DNA of 64,000 nucleotides from Archilochus colubris (taxonomy: Eukaryota > Chordata > Aves > Apodiformes > Trochilidae): assembly GCA_023079485.1 (NCBI GenBank), contig CM041085.1, positions 94,871,115 through 94,935,114 on the forward strand, written 5' to 3'. The notes under the pieces were generated by a model that was not told where the DNA came from, did no database searches, and was given only the letters and a program-made list of their open reading frames with translations. The position numbers and the translations under genes are program-made. Shown piece after piece: positions 24,504-37,072 of this stretch (position 1 is the first letter of the stretch; every line of letters starts with the position of its first letter).

Positions 24504-24666
24504 TGGAAGTAAGGGAATGAAAAGCAAAGAAAGGGCAATTGTGGCTCCCTGAAAGTGTTCAAAGCCAGGCTAGATAGGGCCTTGAGAAACCTGACATGGA
24601 AGGTATCCCTGCAGGAGCTGGGACTAGTAGATCCTTAAGGTCCCTTCCAACCCTAGCCATTTTATG
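24504..24666 (+). mobile_element. Short CR1 LINE 3' insertion with direct repeats
   Basis: From about 24541 the match to CR1 3' sequence is clear: AAAGTGTTCAAAGCCAGGCT, a GACTAGTAGATCCTTAAGG box, CCCTTCCAACCC, and the end ATTTTATG (a one-base variant of ATTCTATG). The preceding 37 bases, 24504-24540, are A/G-rich and only loosely alignable. The whole unit is enclosed by an exact 11-bp direct repeat. CR1 copies usually lack a clear duplication, so this one gives an unusually precise pair of boundaries. The insertion is severely 5'-truncated. Confidence 0.85.
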
Positions 24667-24677
24667 AAGCAAGGATG
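24667..24677. repeat. Target site duplication, right copy (AAGCAAGGATG)
   Basis: This is the second copy of the 11-bp sequence at 24493-24503 and begins at the base after the CR1 terminus. Confidence 0.7.
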
Positions 24678-25673
24678 CAGCAGTTCTAGTACCAAAGTCT
24701 TTTATCAGGGGGTTTGCATTTGCCACAGTAGTATGTAAGAATCATGACAGACATACAAATGTATTTGAGTGAGTATATAAGTCCTTATGCTTCAAGATAT
24801 TTTGGTAAGATTGCATTAATTTATAGAACAGGTCTAATGTTTCAGAGAATGAAGGGAGATATAATGCACTAAAAGAGCAGAGGGTAATTTATGAGGAGTA
24901 TTAAATATTGCTGCTCTGTGTTTTTTGTTGGTTTCTTCATAAAAAGTAATAGCTAAATAAAAAATTAAGTTTATACAAAGTGGGGGAAAAATTTCATTGT
25001 TCAAAAGCCATAGCAAGTTCAAAGATGAATGTAACTGCTAGTGACTGTATTGTCAAAGAGTACCTGAAATGATGTCTAGAAATAAGCCACTTAAAAAATC
25101 TGTCCCAAGTTTGGATTACTTATTTCTCACCATCAAGTGAGATCTATTAGAAGTCAGAAGCCTTGAAAATTATTCCAAACTTTAGGAAAGAAACCTTAGA
25201 CTTAAATTTAAAATTAATCCTTATGAAATCAGACAACTTTCTAGCAAAGTAGGAAAAAAATATCCAATCAAGTTATTTATTCAGAGAGGATGATGCCTAC
25301 GAATAATATCAAGTAGGAAGGACAACAAAACTAGGTAAAAACTCTGGACAGGGGACATGGAAGGAGGTGAGAAGTGAGGTAATGTAGTTCTTGGCTACAA
25401 GATTATAGGATTATAGGAAGAACACATGCATATCCAGTCAGACTCCTTGTAAAGAAAAGAAAAAAATATTTTAGGCACAATCTCCTATATTCTTCTTAGA
25501 CCAAGACCAGAAAGGTGCAATATTATTGCCTAGTAATTACTTAGGTTTATTTATTATGTGAAAGAATTTGGATTTTGATTTTATTTTTTATTTTACTAAG
25601 TAAAAAATTAACTATTTTTTAAGTGGAAGAAATATTTTCAGCTCATTAGCCAAGAAATGGGTGTATTTATAAC
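24678..25673. other. AT-rich sequence, no gene recognised
   Basis: No supported feature was seen. Confidence 0.55.
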
Positions 25674-25905
25674 AGAACCATACTATCATTTGGGTTGGAA
25701 GGTACCACAGATATTGGCTAGTTCCACCCTCCTGCATGGGCAGGGACACCTTCCACTAGACCAGGTTCCTCAAAGCTCCATCCAACCCAGTGTTAAACAC
25801 TACCAGAGAGGGAGCATCCACATTTTCTCTGGGTAACCTGTGCCAGTGTCTCACCACCCTCACACTGAAAAATTTCTTCCTGTCTAAAACTGTTGGCCTA
25901 GGAAT
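25674..25905 (-). mobile_element. CR1 LINE 3' fragment (minus strand)
   Basis: Read on the plus strand, this is the reverse complement of a CR1 3' end: a decayed octamer (ACCATACTATCATT), then TGGGTTGGAAGGTACCAC, a CATGGGCAGGGACACCTTCC block, and the reverse complement of the APSLEVF...RKKF coding end (CACTGAAAAATTTCTTCC). Only the last part of ORF2 and the 3' UTR are present. Confidence 0.9.
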
Positions 25906-27036
25906 CAGTATTCAGTTCTGCCTTAAAACTCAATTCCATAGATGACTTCATCAAATCACTTTATTTTTCTGTGTTTCATCATATCTGCAATTGAAGGATA
26001 ATAGCATTTCCTATTTTTTATCCTTTTTCTGAGAAATTTGACTGCACTATCTCTCTTTAGTGGACAGGCCTAATACTGCTCAGCATTTATCTAATTTGTA
26101 GAATTCAGGTACTTTCATTGTGGTTAATTGCTGAGAGTAAAAACTGATGATTGCAAACAGGGGTTAGGTAAGAAAATCTTAGATAACGGATCAGGCCTAG
26201 CTAATACAGAAAGTACTGCATCTTACACAGCATCATTAATTGAAGCAGTCTGATATTCATACTGCTGAGACTAAAGCAGTAATGAGGTTTTTCTCCTGCA
26301 AGGTTATATTTCTGATTGAAAAGGCCTATACCTTCCCTTTTCATGAGAAACCATTGCTGCTAATTTACAGATAAGTGTTCTAAGGTGAGAGCTGGTAAGT
26401 AGCACACGGGCATGTGAGCTTATTAGGTGTTCTTCACACAGTTTTGTAAGAAATCAGGGTTTTTTCACACTGTGCTTTTCTGCACAAAACACAGGAACAG
26501 TGGATTAGTGGTAAAGTAATTGCTGATCTCTATAAACTGAACATATACTTATTTGAAAAAAGCACATCTTCTTGAATGCAAGCTCCATATGTTCATATGT
26601 GCAGTATTGCAACATTTTGCTCTTGCTTAGCTTAAACTGGAGTAAGGTACAAATGTATGTCCTGAATAATCTCAGCTGATAGACAAACTTTTTCTGTATG
26701 TCTGTATCTATCACAGTTCAGTTGTTTTATACCTTCAATTATTTTTTTATAATTTCAATTAGAAATAGAATTTCATTCATGTAATTCTCAAATTCATCAT
26801 CTAAGTCTTATGAGACCATGATAATCAACTCAGAAAATAAGTCAAAGTTCATTTTTTCCCATGAGTATGGAAGATAGGCTCTGACAAAGTACAGTACATG
26901 TCATCTTTGTCCAGAACAGATTGACACTTTATTATTTACTTTATTCCTTGTATTAATAGCTATCCCAAAGATGACATCAGAAGAACAAATTTGGCTGCTG
27001 ATGATTGTTTTCACAGCTGGTCACCAGGGCACAGTC
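25906..27036. other. AT-rich sequence, no gene recognised
   Basis: No exon, RNA gene or interspersed repeat was recognised. Confidence 0.55.
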
Positions 27037-28535
27037 ATGGAATCATAGAACAGTTTATGTTGGAAGGAATGCTTGAAGATGCTATACAGAGACATGTTTT
27101 ACTAAATAAAGTTGCTCAAAGCCCCATCCAACCTGGCCTTTAACACTGTCAGCAACCTCACACTAAAGAATTTTGTCTTGATAGCTAATCTAAATCTACA
27201 CTTTTACAGTTTAAAACCATTGCCCCTTGCCCTATCATTATGCTTCCTGACGAAGAGTCTTTCCCCATCTCTCCAGCAACACCAGTAATACAAGGAGTCT
27301 ACTACTGGAAGGCTGCTATAAGGTTTCCCCAAAGCCTTCTCTTCTTCATGTTGAACATTCCTGGATCTCCCTCCTCATAGACAAAGTGCTTCAAGACCCT
27401 GGTCATCTTTGTGGCCCTCCTCTAGACCTGCTCAAGCAGGTCCGTGTCTTTCTTATACTAGGGTTCCCAGAACTGGACACAGTAGTCCAGGTTTGGTCCC
27501 AAGAGAGCAGAAGTTTAGAATCACCTCCCTCAATCTGCTGGCCACCCTTCTATTGATGCAGCCCAGGATACAATTGACCTGAGCTATGGGTGCACACTGA
27601 TAGCTCATATTCATTTTTTCGTCCACCAGTACCCCTGAGTCCTTCTCTGCAGGGCTGTTCTCAATACACTGATCGCTCAGCCTGTATCGATACTAGGGGT
27701 TGCCTCAACCCAGTTCTAGGACCTTGCACTTGTTTTGGTTGAACCTCATGAGGTTCACATGGGCCAAATTCTCCAGTTTGTCCAGGTCTCTCTAGATGTC
27801 ATCCCATCCTTTGGGCATGTCAAACACACAACTCAGCTTGGTGTTTTCTGCAAAACTGCTGAGGGTACACTTGATCCTACTGTTTATGTTACCGATGAAG
27901 AGAACAGTAGTGGTCCCAGTACAGACCTCTGAGAGACACCCCATATCTATCTGGACATTGAGCAGTTGACCACCTCTTTCTGGTTGTGATCATCCAACCA
28001 GTTCCTCATTCGCTGAACAGTCCACTCAACAAATACAAATCTCTCCAATTAATTAAGAGAAAAGGATGTTGTGTGTGCTTCAAAGGCCTTACTGAAGTCC
28101 AGATAGATGACTTCTGTAGATTTTCCCTCGTCCACTGATAGAGTCACTCCATCACAGAAAGTCACTTCATTGGTCAGTAAGGACTTGCCTTTGATGAACC
28201 CATGCTAGTTGTCTTCAGTAACCTTCCTGTTCTCCATGTGTCTTAGCACAGATTCTAGTAGGATCTGTTCCATGATCTTCCCAGGAACAGTGGTGAGGCT
28301 GACAGGTTGGTTGTTCCCAGAGTCCTCCTTTATAAAAACTGATGCAATGTTTCCCTTTTTCCAGTCAGCAGGGACTTCACCTGCCTGCCATGACTTTTCA
28401 CATATCACGGAGAGTGTCCAGTTAGCTACACCAGCCAGTTCCCTCAGGATTTTGGGATGCATCTCATCAGGTCCCATAGACTTACATATAATCAGGTTCC
28501 TCAGGTGGTCACAAACCTGATCTTCTCTTACATAA
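27037..28535 (-). mobile_element. Long CR1 LINE copy (minus strand) with reverse-transcriptase sequence
   Basis: About 1.5 kb of CR1 runs from just upstream of the reverse-transcriptase domain (near 28535) to the 3' octamer (CATGGAATCATAG at 27037, the reverse complement of CTATGATTCCATG). In minus-strand order it shows the N-terminal reverse-transcriptase block (28205-28477), sequence for the AFD-type stretch, a region cognate to the ADDTKL block near 27815-27845 (here altered), the IKRS-type region near 27560, and the coding end before the 3' UTR. The region between the first reverse-transcriptase block and the ADDTKL block is shorter than the consensus I remember. Stops and indels make it inactive. 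Confidence 0.92.
28205..28477 (-). pseudogene. CR1 ORF2 reverse-transcriptase remnant
   Basis: An open stretch of 90 codons reads GPDEMHPKILRELAG near its start, then WKKGNIASVF, PVSLTTVPGKIMEQILLE and RHMENRKV. These are the conserved N-terminal reverse-transcriptase blocks of CR1 (GPDGMHPRVLRELA...GNYRPVSLTSVPGKIMEQ). The copy lacks the endonuclease, the catalytic ADD box in frame and the C-terminus, so it cannot support transposition. It belongs to the CR1 at 27037-28535. Confidence 0.9.
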
Positions 28536-31500
28536 AACTTTCATTGTTACTTCATAACTATTTTATAGCTATTCATAGTTTTATCTGTAACATATTTAGG
28601 TCATGCAACATCTTTTTTAGTAAAGTAGATTCATAGATTCATAGATTTGAATTCATAGATTTGTTAGCTATGATCACGTTGTTAATTATATATTTGCCAC
28701 CTCTAGCTCATTCTGCAGACACTACAGAGCAGATATGGCTAGCTTAAAATTCTAATAAAAGGATAATTTTTTTTCCTCTCATCTTCTCCTTTTCAAGCTT
28801 TATGAAAAATTAGAATTTCATGTGATAAGATCCCAGTTGTTTGAATAAGGCTCTATCTTAGCAGATTTCACTTTTATATTTAAGTACTGATTATTTAGAA
28901 TTTCAAAGCACAGAATATCAACAACTTTTTGTTATAACCTACATTTTTGGTTTGCTTATGTTTAAAATTTGTGTCCTGATTCTGACAAAAGAAATAATTT
29001 ATTCCAAACTTTTAACAATATAAAGTGTCCTAGCTGGAAAATTGTTTTCTATTTTATTCTTTTCACATCTGTTTGTAATTCTAAACACTATTGTTCTGTC
29101 AGATTATGGTTTGTACTTAAACCTCATTGAGATTCTAACAATAAAGTTTTCATACATTTGCATATCTGAAATGGCTTTTAAAATATGGCCATTGAATTAA
29201 AATGGATGACACTGATAAGAACGGGTAAGAATTATGCATTTTAAGTTGCTTTTTTTACATTGTGACACCAAGTATCTGAAGTACACCAGTAATTTCAGGA
29301 ATTATTGTTGAGTCAATTACTTTCTCTGTAATTAAAATTGGGAAGGAATACTAAGGACAGTAATATTCCTAGGGAGCAGAGGGAATTTCTCAATCTCTTT
29401 AACCTTTCTTTTCCCATGTACCAACCCCTGCCTCACTCATCAGTGGGTCTTACATTTGCAGAGGTCTACTTTCAGTAAGTATTTTTAGTGAGATTCTGAG
29501 TAAAGAAACACGTAGAGCAAAGTCATAAAGTGAGACTGTCTGAATGTAAAGTAAGTAATTTCTCCTAGAGCATTGCTAAGTGACACTGGATAGTGGACAC
29601 TGGAAGATTTAACACAATCCACATATCTTGAACATTAGAGAGAACTTTTAAATTATTTGTTCGTCTGGTAGCCTCTTCCTAAAAGAAACCATTTAACTGT
29701 GCTACAAAATGACATTATTTGAAATAAAAAGTTTAATTGTGTGTGGTATTCAGAACCAATAGGAACAGTCCAGGGTAACGTAGGGTTTAAAGCAATTTAG
29801 ACTAACAGGAAAAATGTGGTTTGACTGTGATAAGGATTAGCTTGGGAACCAGAACTAGAATACAGACCTTTTTATACACTGCTTCATTATTCTTGATATG
29901 AACTAAGTCTGGAGTTAAAGTTCTTATTTTTAAAACTTTTTTAGTTTCTGGATGCTTGAAGTGATAGCCTTTCTTTGCACTGTACCTACAAGATGCTTGA
30001 AATTATACATAACTGAACTTACTATTAAATACATCAATTAAGGATTTGGAAAATCTGTCTTGGATACATAAAATCAGCTACATAAAATTAGAATTAATTT
30101 TGCACTTTATCCTTTTGTATCTAAATTACCCATGTGTAAACAGTCACATATTATATTATTATTTCACCATATTTTGTGTGAATATACTGCGTTCCTGCCC
30201 AAGAGTTGAAAGTTTACAAGAAAATATAATACCTATTTTAATAAAATGGCTCAAGTACTTATACCTTAAATAGGGCTTTGACAATCTTGAATCTTGTGTG
30301 ATGGTAAAACAAGTTATTTTATTAACCTCTTATGATGTAGGTGCTCTAAATTATGTACAAGTTCAAAATAGAATGCTGTATATAGGAATATTTCATAGTG
30401 TAGTCACAGAAGTTTATTCCAGAAATAGATAAAGTAATTCTGGTCACTAAAGGAGAGAAATGCTGGCACCTGAGTAGCACCAGTTTTATGTAAAGAGAGA
30501 GCATATGTCCAAATTATGTAAACATTCTATATTTAATGAAAACATAGAGGTCTAAATGGCAAAACCCAACTTGATAAAAGAGAAACCAAGTAGAGAGGAA
30601 AGCAGAGAGCAGCTGCTGCAACATTGTCCTCTAGCTAAGGATGCTGTGCCTGCTCAATGCTGCTCTTTTTCATCAACAAAGCCTCCCTTTGATTTTGGTA
30701 GAGAAAGGATTTCTGTTTGTTGGTTTACCATTGATTACATTTCGCTATTGCAGCCCACCAATCATAGTTAAAAATCTTTACTATGTCTTTGTTTTAAGGA
30801 AATTGAAATTTTAGGGAACTCTATATGTCTGCTTTTTCTTCTCCATTCTTCTTCCCACACAAAAAGCTGACTGATAGTATAGCACTGAGAGTAAATGCAC
30901 ACACCACACCCACACCTGCTTTTGGATAAAGTAATAATAACATGATTCTCGTCTGGTTTCAGCAATTGATGATGTGAAGTTGGATTTCCTCATGAAATTG
31001 AACAGAGGTGAGAAGAAGTCACATTTCTGTAAAACATCCAAGTCGTCTCTCTGTCTTAGAAATTGCTTGTCCATAAACTGATTAGATACATTTCCCAGTA
31101 CAGTCCTCAAATGTAAATTTAGTAACTGCATGGAGAGATTTAAGAAGTTCCTAGTGTCATCTCTTTTTATTAGTTCTGTGTGAATCCTGCCTGACACAAA
31201 GAAATGGCAACACAGTGATCTGATTATTTCCATTATTATCTAAGGCTTCCATAAAACTTTTGTACTGAAGGTCTTATAACAATAGCTCTCCCTCAGAGGG
31301 TCTGGCTGATGCTGACTTGAGGTGAGTACCCCAAGATACCAATGGGGTGCAAGAGGTCATGACACAAAATCATTATTTTCAGTTCTGGTATACCAGTTAC
31401 AAAATTAAGTGGAAAAAGACAATGAAACAAGTCCATAAATCTCTTGGGGTTTGTATTTCTTATTCATTGCATATCATAATACCACAAATCAGATGTTCTG

Positions 31501-34500
31501 AATTCCAAGTTAACATTTCTTTAGAACCATTTTCAAATCTCCAAATTTTACTTTTTTATATTAGGGCTTGGTAAAAATGGTATGTGAAATGAGAATATTT
31601 TTATCTTTTGTCATTCTCTAAACTAGAAGATGTGCAAGATAGTCATAATCTTGCACATAAATCTTGCACTGTAGTGTTTGCATAATAAAAATTAAAAAAT
31701 ATGTTCAGTGTTTCAACAGTGAATTAAGCAATCGAGATGGAATTCTGCTGGGCAAGATTTTATACCTGAAAGTGTCTCTCTTGCAAGAATTTGTAAGGAA
31801 TCTGTCTAAATAAAAGTGTGTTAGTGACACGGGCTCCCATTCTGGATTTTAAGATTTTCTGCAGTACTTAGCATTTCTTGTGCAGTTTTAAGATATCTTA
31901 TAAATATTGAAAAGAGCTCTTTCTAGACAAGTTTTAAATATTAATAACTTAAATATATTTTTTCCTGCTTCAGAGCACTTCTTAGGCTTAGTGACTGGAT
32001 GTTTATTTTGATCTCTCTGTGTTCTGAAAAAAAGGAGCTTTATACCAGGTGTATCAGTTGTCCTCTTTTTCACTAAGAATTAGGGGTAAATTGATAATAA
32101 GTAGTCATGCCTCTTATATCAAGACAAGAAACTACTTTTTTCTTCCTTTTGTCTGTGGTGAATGCCAGGTTATGGACTAGCATGCAGAATTCCACAATTC
32201 CTTGAAATGGAAAATGCTGTGGCAATATAAAATATGTAGCATTAATTATTACTTACATGTTAAAACCATGGTTTCCTTGTCTGCAGTGATTTTGTGTTAC
32301 AAAGGACCATTTTTTCTACAACGAAGCATTTTTAGTCAACAAAGTTTAAATGAAAAATCTAGATTTTTGAGTCTTTCACCTGCTTGAAACATTAGTAATA
32401 CCTAAAATCCCTTCCTTAAGTAGAATTAGTATCCAAAGTTTGAAGAAAGATGTATTTTCTTCTTTTTCAGAGTTATTAAAAACACAGCATTCATGCCTAT
32501 GAAGATAGGACATAGAGTTTCTCTGAAGAAAATTTCAATCCAAGATAAAATATTTTTAATATTTTTATATTTTAGATTAGCAGTATTTTTATTTCTAGAA
32601 TTTATTATACTAATACAGCTAGATTCAATGCATACTTCTATGTGTTGAATTAATATTGAGACTAGGTCTATGTAGTACTGGAAACTAATATATGAAGGTA
32701 TATCAATCAATTATTAGTTAGTTTAAAAGTTTGTAGATTTTTGTGTCTAATGATTCATAATTACTAATGTCCAGGGTATACTTGACCAATCTTTTAGCCT
32801 TAAGGCTATCTGATAAGAAAAAAAGAAGCCACCCACAGAGCAAAGAAAGTAGGCACTCATTACAGTGACATTTTTAAAGTGCCACTAAGGATGCATCTAT
32901 TCTTTAGGTGCCAGCCTTCATAAAAGTATGGCACTTCATTTTCTCCTTAACACTTTTTACCTGTATTCCAAAACTTCCTTTTCCAAAGACTCTGTTATAG
33001 CACAAGTTGAAAGGTCATCTTTAGGTTGTTCTTCTGAAGTCTGTTCTGCAAACTTTCTTTAAAAATGCATAGAATGAGGGCATATTAAGTGTCAATCCTT
33101 TTGAAGGAATAATCCAATTAATTAACTAGAGCATGAGAACTCTCCTTTTTGATACACTGTGAACGAGTCAAGTTACAACATCTAACAAAGCTGTTCATCT
33201 GTACTACTTCAGAAAGTCTTTTGAATAAGATTATCCTAAGATACACAGCTGGGATGGAAATTGAAGTAGTACATCTCCTGTCTCTCCTTTAGCTATCTGA
33301 AAATTATAGCTGAAGTTCTGTTTAATTGATGGCAATGAGTATATCAGTCACTTATGATGGTGAGCTGACTAACAGTTACCTGAGATAAGATAATAAAAAC
33401 ACAGCTTTTTTATTTGGTTGTTCTTTTTCTTTTCAGAGAGTGAACTTAGAAAACTGCCAAAAGTGCAGATCTCTCCCTGCAAACTTTCGACATATGATTA
33501 GGTAAAAACCTTTTCCTTCTCCAGGAAATCAAGCTCTTTTTGCAACAGTGGTGTCACAGGTTAAGACTTCTTTAGATGCTACAATGTCAGAAATATTCAA
33601 TCCAAGTAGAATAGGATCAAGAGTGTTAAGGACTTTTAAGGCAGTTCTTTTGATTGATTTTGAGGTACAATATAGAAGGGTCCAGGAGAGTAAGAAGTAA
33701 CCATTGATTACACAGACATTTTGTGGAAACCTCCCTCTGTTTTTTTCAGTCAAGGACAGAGCTGTTGCTGATATCTGTCCTTTAAACTCACTTTGTGTTA
33801 AAACTAATGCCCCTTTGTAATGGAGAAGGCAGCTTAAATACAAGGAGTATGATTGTTCTCTATAGTGATTTTTTACCTACATCACCTGAAGTGGTGATAT
33901 GATGAAAACTTTCCATGCATTTATACAAAAGAAAAAGTAATTATCTTACATCAAAAATTATGAAAAAAATATTCCCTTAATGTGATATCTTTGCTTTACA
34001 TCTGAGAAATTATCCATGGGATCCTTTTAAGAGACTCTTTAGTACATTGGTTGTTTTCCATATTTCAACTGACTAATTCCTTAACTTTTCTTTTTTGATA
34101 GCTCTGTATATTTTTCTTAGGTGCATAGCAGTGACAGGAAGAAAACTGAGTGATGCTAAGGAACATCAGCAATTTTACCTTTAACTTAGGTTCACTTTGT
34201 AGCCCCATCGGCATCATATAGCTTTATAACCCACAGGTAAAAGTAACATTACACAAGCATAGAAACATCTTAGTTTGATGCCCCTGTTGTAAAATTATCA
34301 GGGATGCTTTTTTTGCTGTCTATTGGATTTTGCCAGAGGTTCAGTTGTTCCTTTGTACTTCTAAATAGTAGAGAAAAATAAGATCTCTGCCCAGAAAGGC
34401 ATGATTTGATTAATATTATTCTAAAATTGCATGCTGGCTGTTACAATTTTGACTTTGACAAAAGAAATTGCAGCTAAGGAAGCAAATTATTCTTTAGTTA

Positions 34501-35029
34501 CAATACTGATTTCTCTATTATTTCATACTATACTATTTAGAACATTTCGGTATCAGTAACCTCGTTTCTTTGGAGTGCAGTGATATATTCCACAAAATAG
34601 TAGATAAATAAGTCATTAATAAGTCACAGAAATAACATAGTTCTCCTCTCTGAGAAGTCAGAATACTTATTCCTCCAGTTAGAGGTATTGGCCAGTTTTC
34701 ATCCAATGGAAAAGAAACAGAAAGTTTGATTCCATTGCAGTCCATTGGTAGTTCTCACAGGATACAGAGTGACATGAAGTTCACTATATTTTATTTTTAG
34801 TTTTGTTATCCATTGCACTCCGACATCTAGGCCACTTTTGTAAGAGTATGTTAGCTTTTTTGTATATTTATATTGCAATAATGTGCAGAGATATAAGTGG
34901 ATTTTGGGACTCCACTTTAGATATTTATTTACAAATGCAGTCAAACATAGCTCACAAAATGAAGACCAAACAGAAGTTCACAAATTACTGAGCTAAAACA
35001 GGAATAAATGAATGACATTTAATGAACTA
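28536..35029. other. Long repeat-poor AT-rich stretch
   Basis: This is the longest part of the window without a recognised interspersed repeat. A short imperfect repetition of ATTCATAGATT-type units lies at 28630-28662. A 140-codon minus-strand frame (30811-31233) is the longest open frame outside repeats; it has no recognised motif and is treated as unproven. No exon could be supported by splice signals and homology together. Confidence 0.5.
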
Positions 35030-35098
35030 TGACAGACATATGAGGGCAGATTAGATGACTGAATAGTCTTCTTGCCTTAAACTTTCTGAATCACTGAA
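35030..35098 (+). mobile_element. Probable CR1 LINE 3' tail, old and short
   Basis: The sequence CAGATTAGATGACTGAATAG followed by TCTTCTTGCCTTAAAC and TTCTGAATCACTGA follows the order of a CR1 3' end: the GACTAGATGA box, a pyrimidine-rich CCTTCC-type block, then a decayed octamer. It is short and diverged, so a chance resemblance is possible. Confidence 0.5.
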
Positions 35099-36919
35099 GT
35101 TAAATAGCAAGAGGCATTTGCACTACTTATGTTTTCCAAAAACTGATAGTAACTTTGTCATTCATTACCTAACCTGCATTAGTAGGTGGCTAGTGTCTTA
35201 TAAATATCTACACCATGTATGTTTTCCTATAAATTATAAAGGACCTCTATCAAGTAAAAAATGTCTGAAAATTAATGAGAACATACATCTCTTGAGGTTT
35301 TGTTTCTTATCTCAGGATGAATTACTGATTTTTATGACTATTGTCTATAGAGAAACAGATTTGCATTAGCATGGAACTACCATCTACTAACAGACACTTG
35401 GAAGCATTCAGCCAGAAGTGTGAACAGCACAGAAGTGAACTTAGTTATTATGGACTAAAATTAAAATTTATATCTGTTACAGCATGGTTTTACTCACAGA
35501 GATCTGATGTCATTTCAAAATGAAAGAAAGGCAAGTCTTTTTTTTTTTTTATAAAGCAATGATATATATACTGTGCACTGCAGTGTAAAGAGAAATACAA
35601 CACAAAGTCCAGTATCTAACTTTAAGTCCAGTGTTTTCTTTAGTTCAGGTCACCGTTTCCTGGGGCTCATGATGTTGCTCTCTCACTAGCTGCCTGCCCT
35701 GTGTGTAAGCACAAGAATACCATTTCATCCAGAGGTGACCTATTTTGAACCTGAGAATAAAAAACTTAGTTTCTCTTTTGAACAAGAACACATGTGACAT
35801 GGCTGTGGGAAAATTTCTAAACAAGATAAAACAGGAATTATTCGAATAACCAGGTTACTTCATGCAACCAAAAATGCAAAAATATTTCCATATACTTTCA
35901 TGCTCTCAAATGTTAAAAATATAAGCCAATGTATGTGGCACTTCTGAGAAATGAGATTAAAGCAGAATAAAACCAGGCACCAACTAATTTGTTGAATTTC
36001 AGTTAAGAAGAAGATGTTTAATCAGTAAAAATCCTTTAAATTATTAACTCTAGAATTGCATGTTGTTGATAATTTTCCAGGTAAAGGGGATGAGAAATAC
36101 AAAATTACAGTCCCTGGAAATGTCCTAAAAATTAGATTAAAATAACAAGGAAGAATTAGTCCATGTTTTCTGTGTCAGATTCAAGTGAATTCATTTTTGT
36201 TAGGTAAGAGCAAATACATGCAAAAGAAGAACTTATGTGATATTATTTGTTACTAAACGATACTGTAATTTCTCTTTTTATATATGAAAAAGGTTTCTCT
36301 TACTGTTTAAATCCACTCTAAGTTAAAACAACTTAAGCTGGGATGCAAACATAACTGATTTTGGCATAGCCCAGACATAATGTGGACCACTGCTTGTAAA
36401 TAAAAAACAGCTGAAGATCCCTTTGGGACCTTGGGAGAGCCACTATTTTAAAATAAACTGGTTATTTAATAGTTTTAAAAGGAATGTCAATACATCTACC
36501 TGTACCTCTTTCAGACAAAAATTATTTTAGACAAAAAAAGTATATTAAAGAGTCATATTGTTTATTCTATAATGTCCATTTTAAGTTTTTCTTCTGCATA
36601 TATCTTTCTATAGTCTTTTCTTTCTTCATCTGTTATCTCACACAAGAAATATCAAAGAATACATCATGTAAAATCTTTCTCATCATCTATATTTGATAGA
36701 AACAAAATACTTTTCTGCCAGGGTACAATAAATGGATCAGTGTCAAAGAAATTACAAGGAATTCTATAAACCATCTGATCTAAAATCTTAGTATGCCAAA
36801 TATCCTAAACCAAACTCAGAATGCACATTAAATTAACTACAAATCTATGTCATATGTAAGCAACAGATGTGTCTGAGTGACTGAAGACAAAAAGCAAGAT
36901 GTATAGATATCACATATAT
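35099..36919. other. AT-rich sequence, no gene recognised
   Basis: A T run lies at about 35538-35551. No supported gene or repeat otherwise. Confidence 0.55.
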
Positions 36920-37072
36920 ACAAGCTTTACTAAGACATTGAAATTAGAAACTCTGGGACTTTGATTAACCTGATCTAGTGGAAGGTGTTGCTGCCTATGC
37001 AGTACTATTGGAACTAGTTGATCTTTAAGGTCCCTTTCAACCCAAACTGTACTATGATTCCGTGGTTCTGTG
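36920..37072 (+). mobile_element. CR1 LINE 3' end
   Basis: This is a clear CR1 3' UTR: AACCTGATCTAGTGGAAGGT, then GAACTAGTTGATCTTTAAGG, CCCTTTCAACCC, and the terminus ATGATTCCGTGGTTCTGTG, which holds two octamer-like units. Only about 150 bp are present, so the 5' truncation is severe. Confidence 0.9.

Noticed and set aside
27735..27932. 65-codon plus-strand frame
   Set aside because: It is the antisense of the CR1 copy at 27037-28535.
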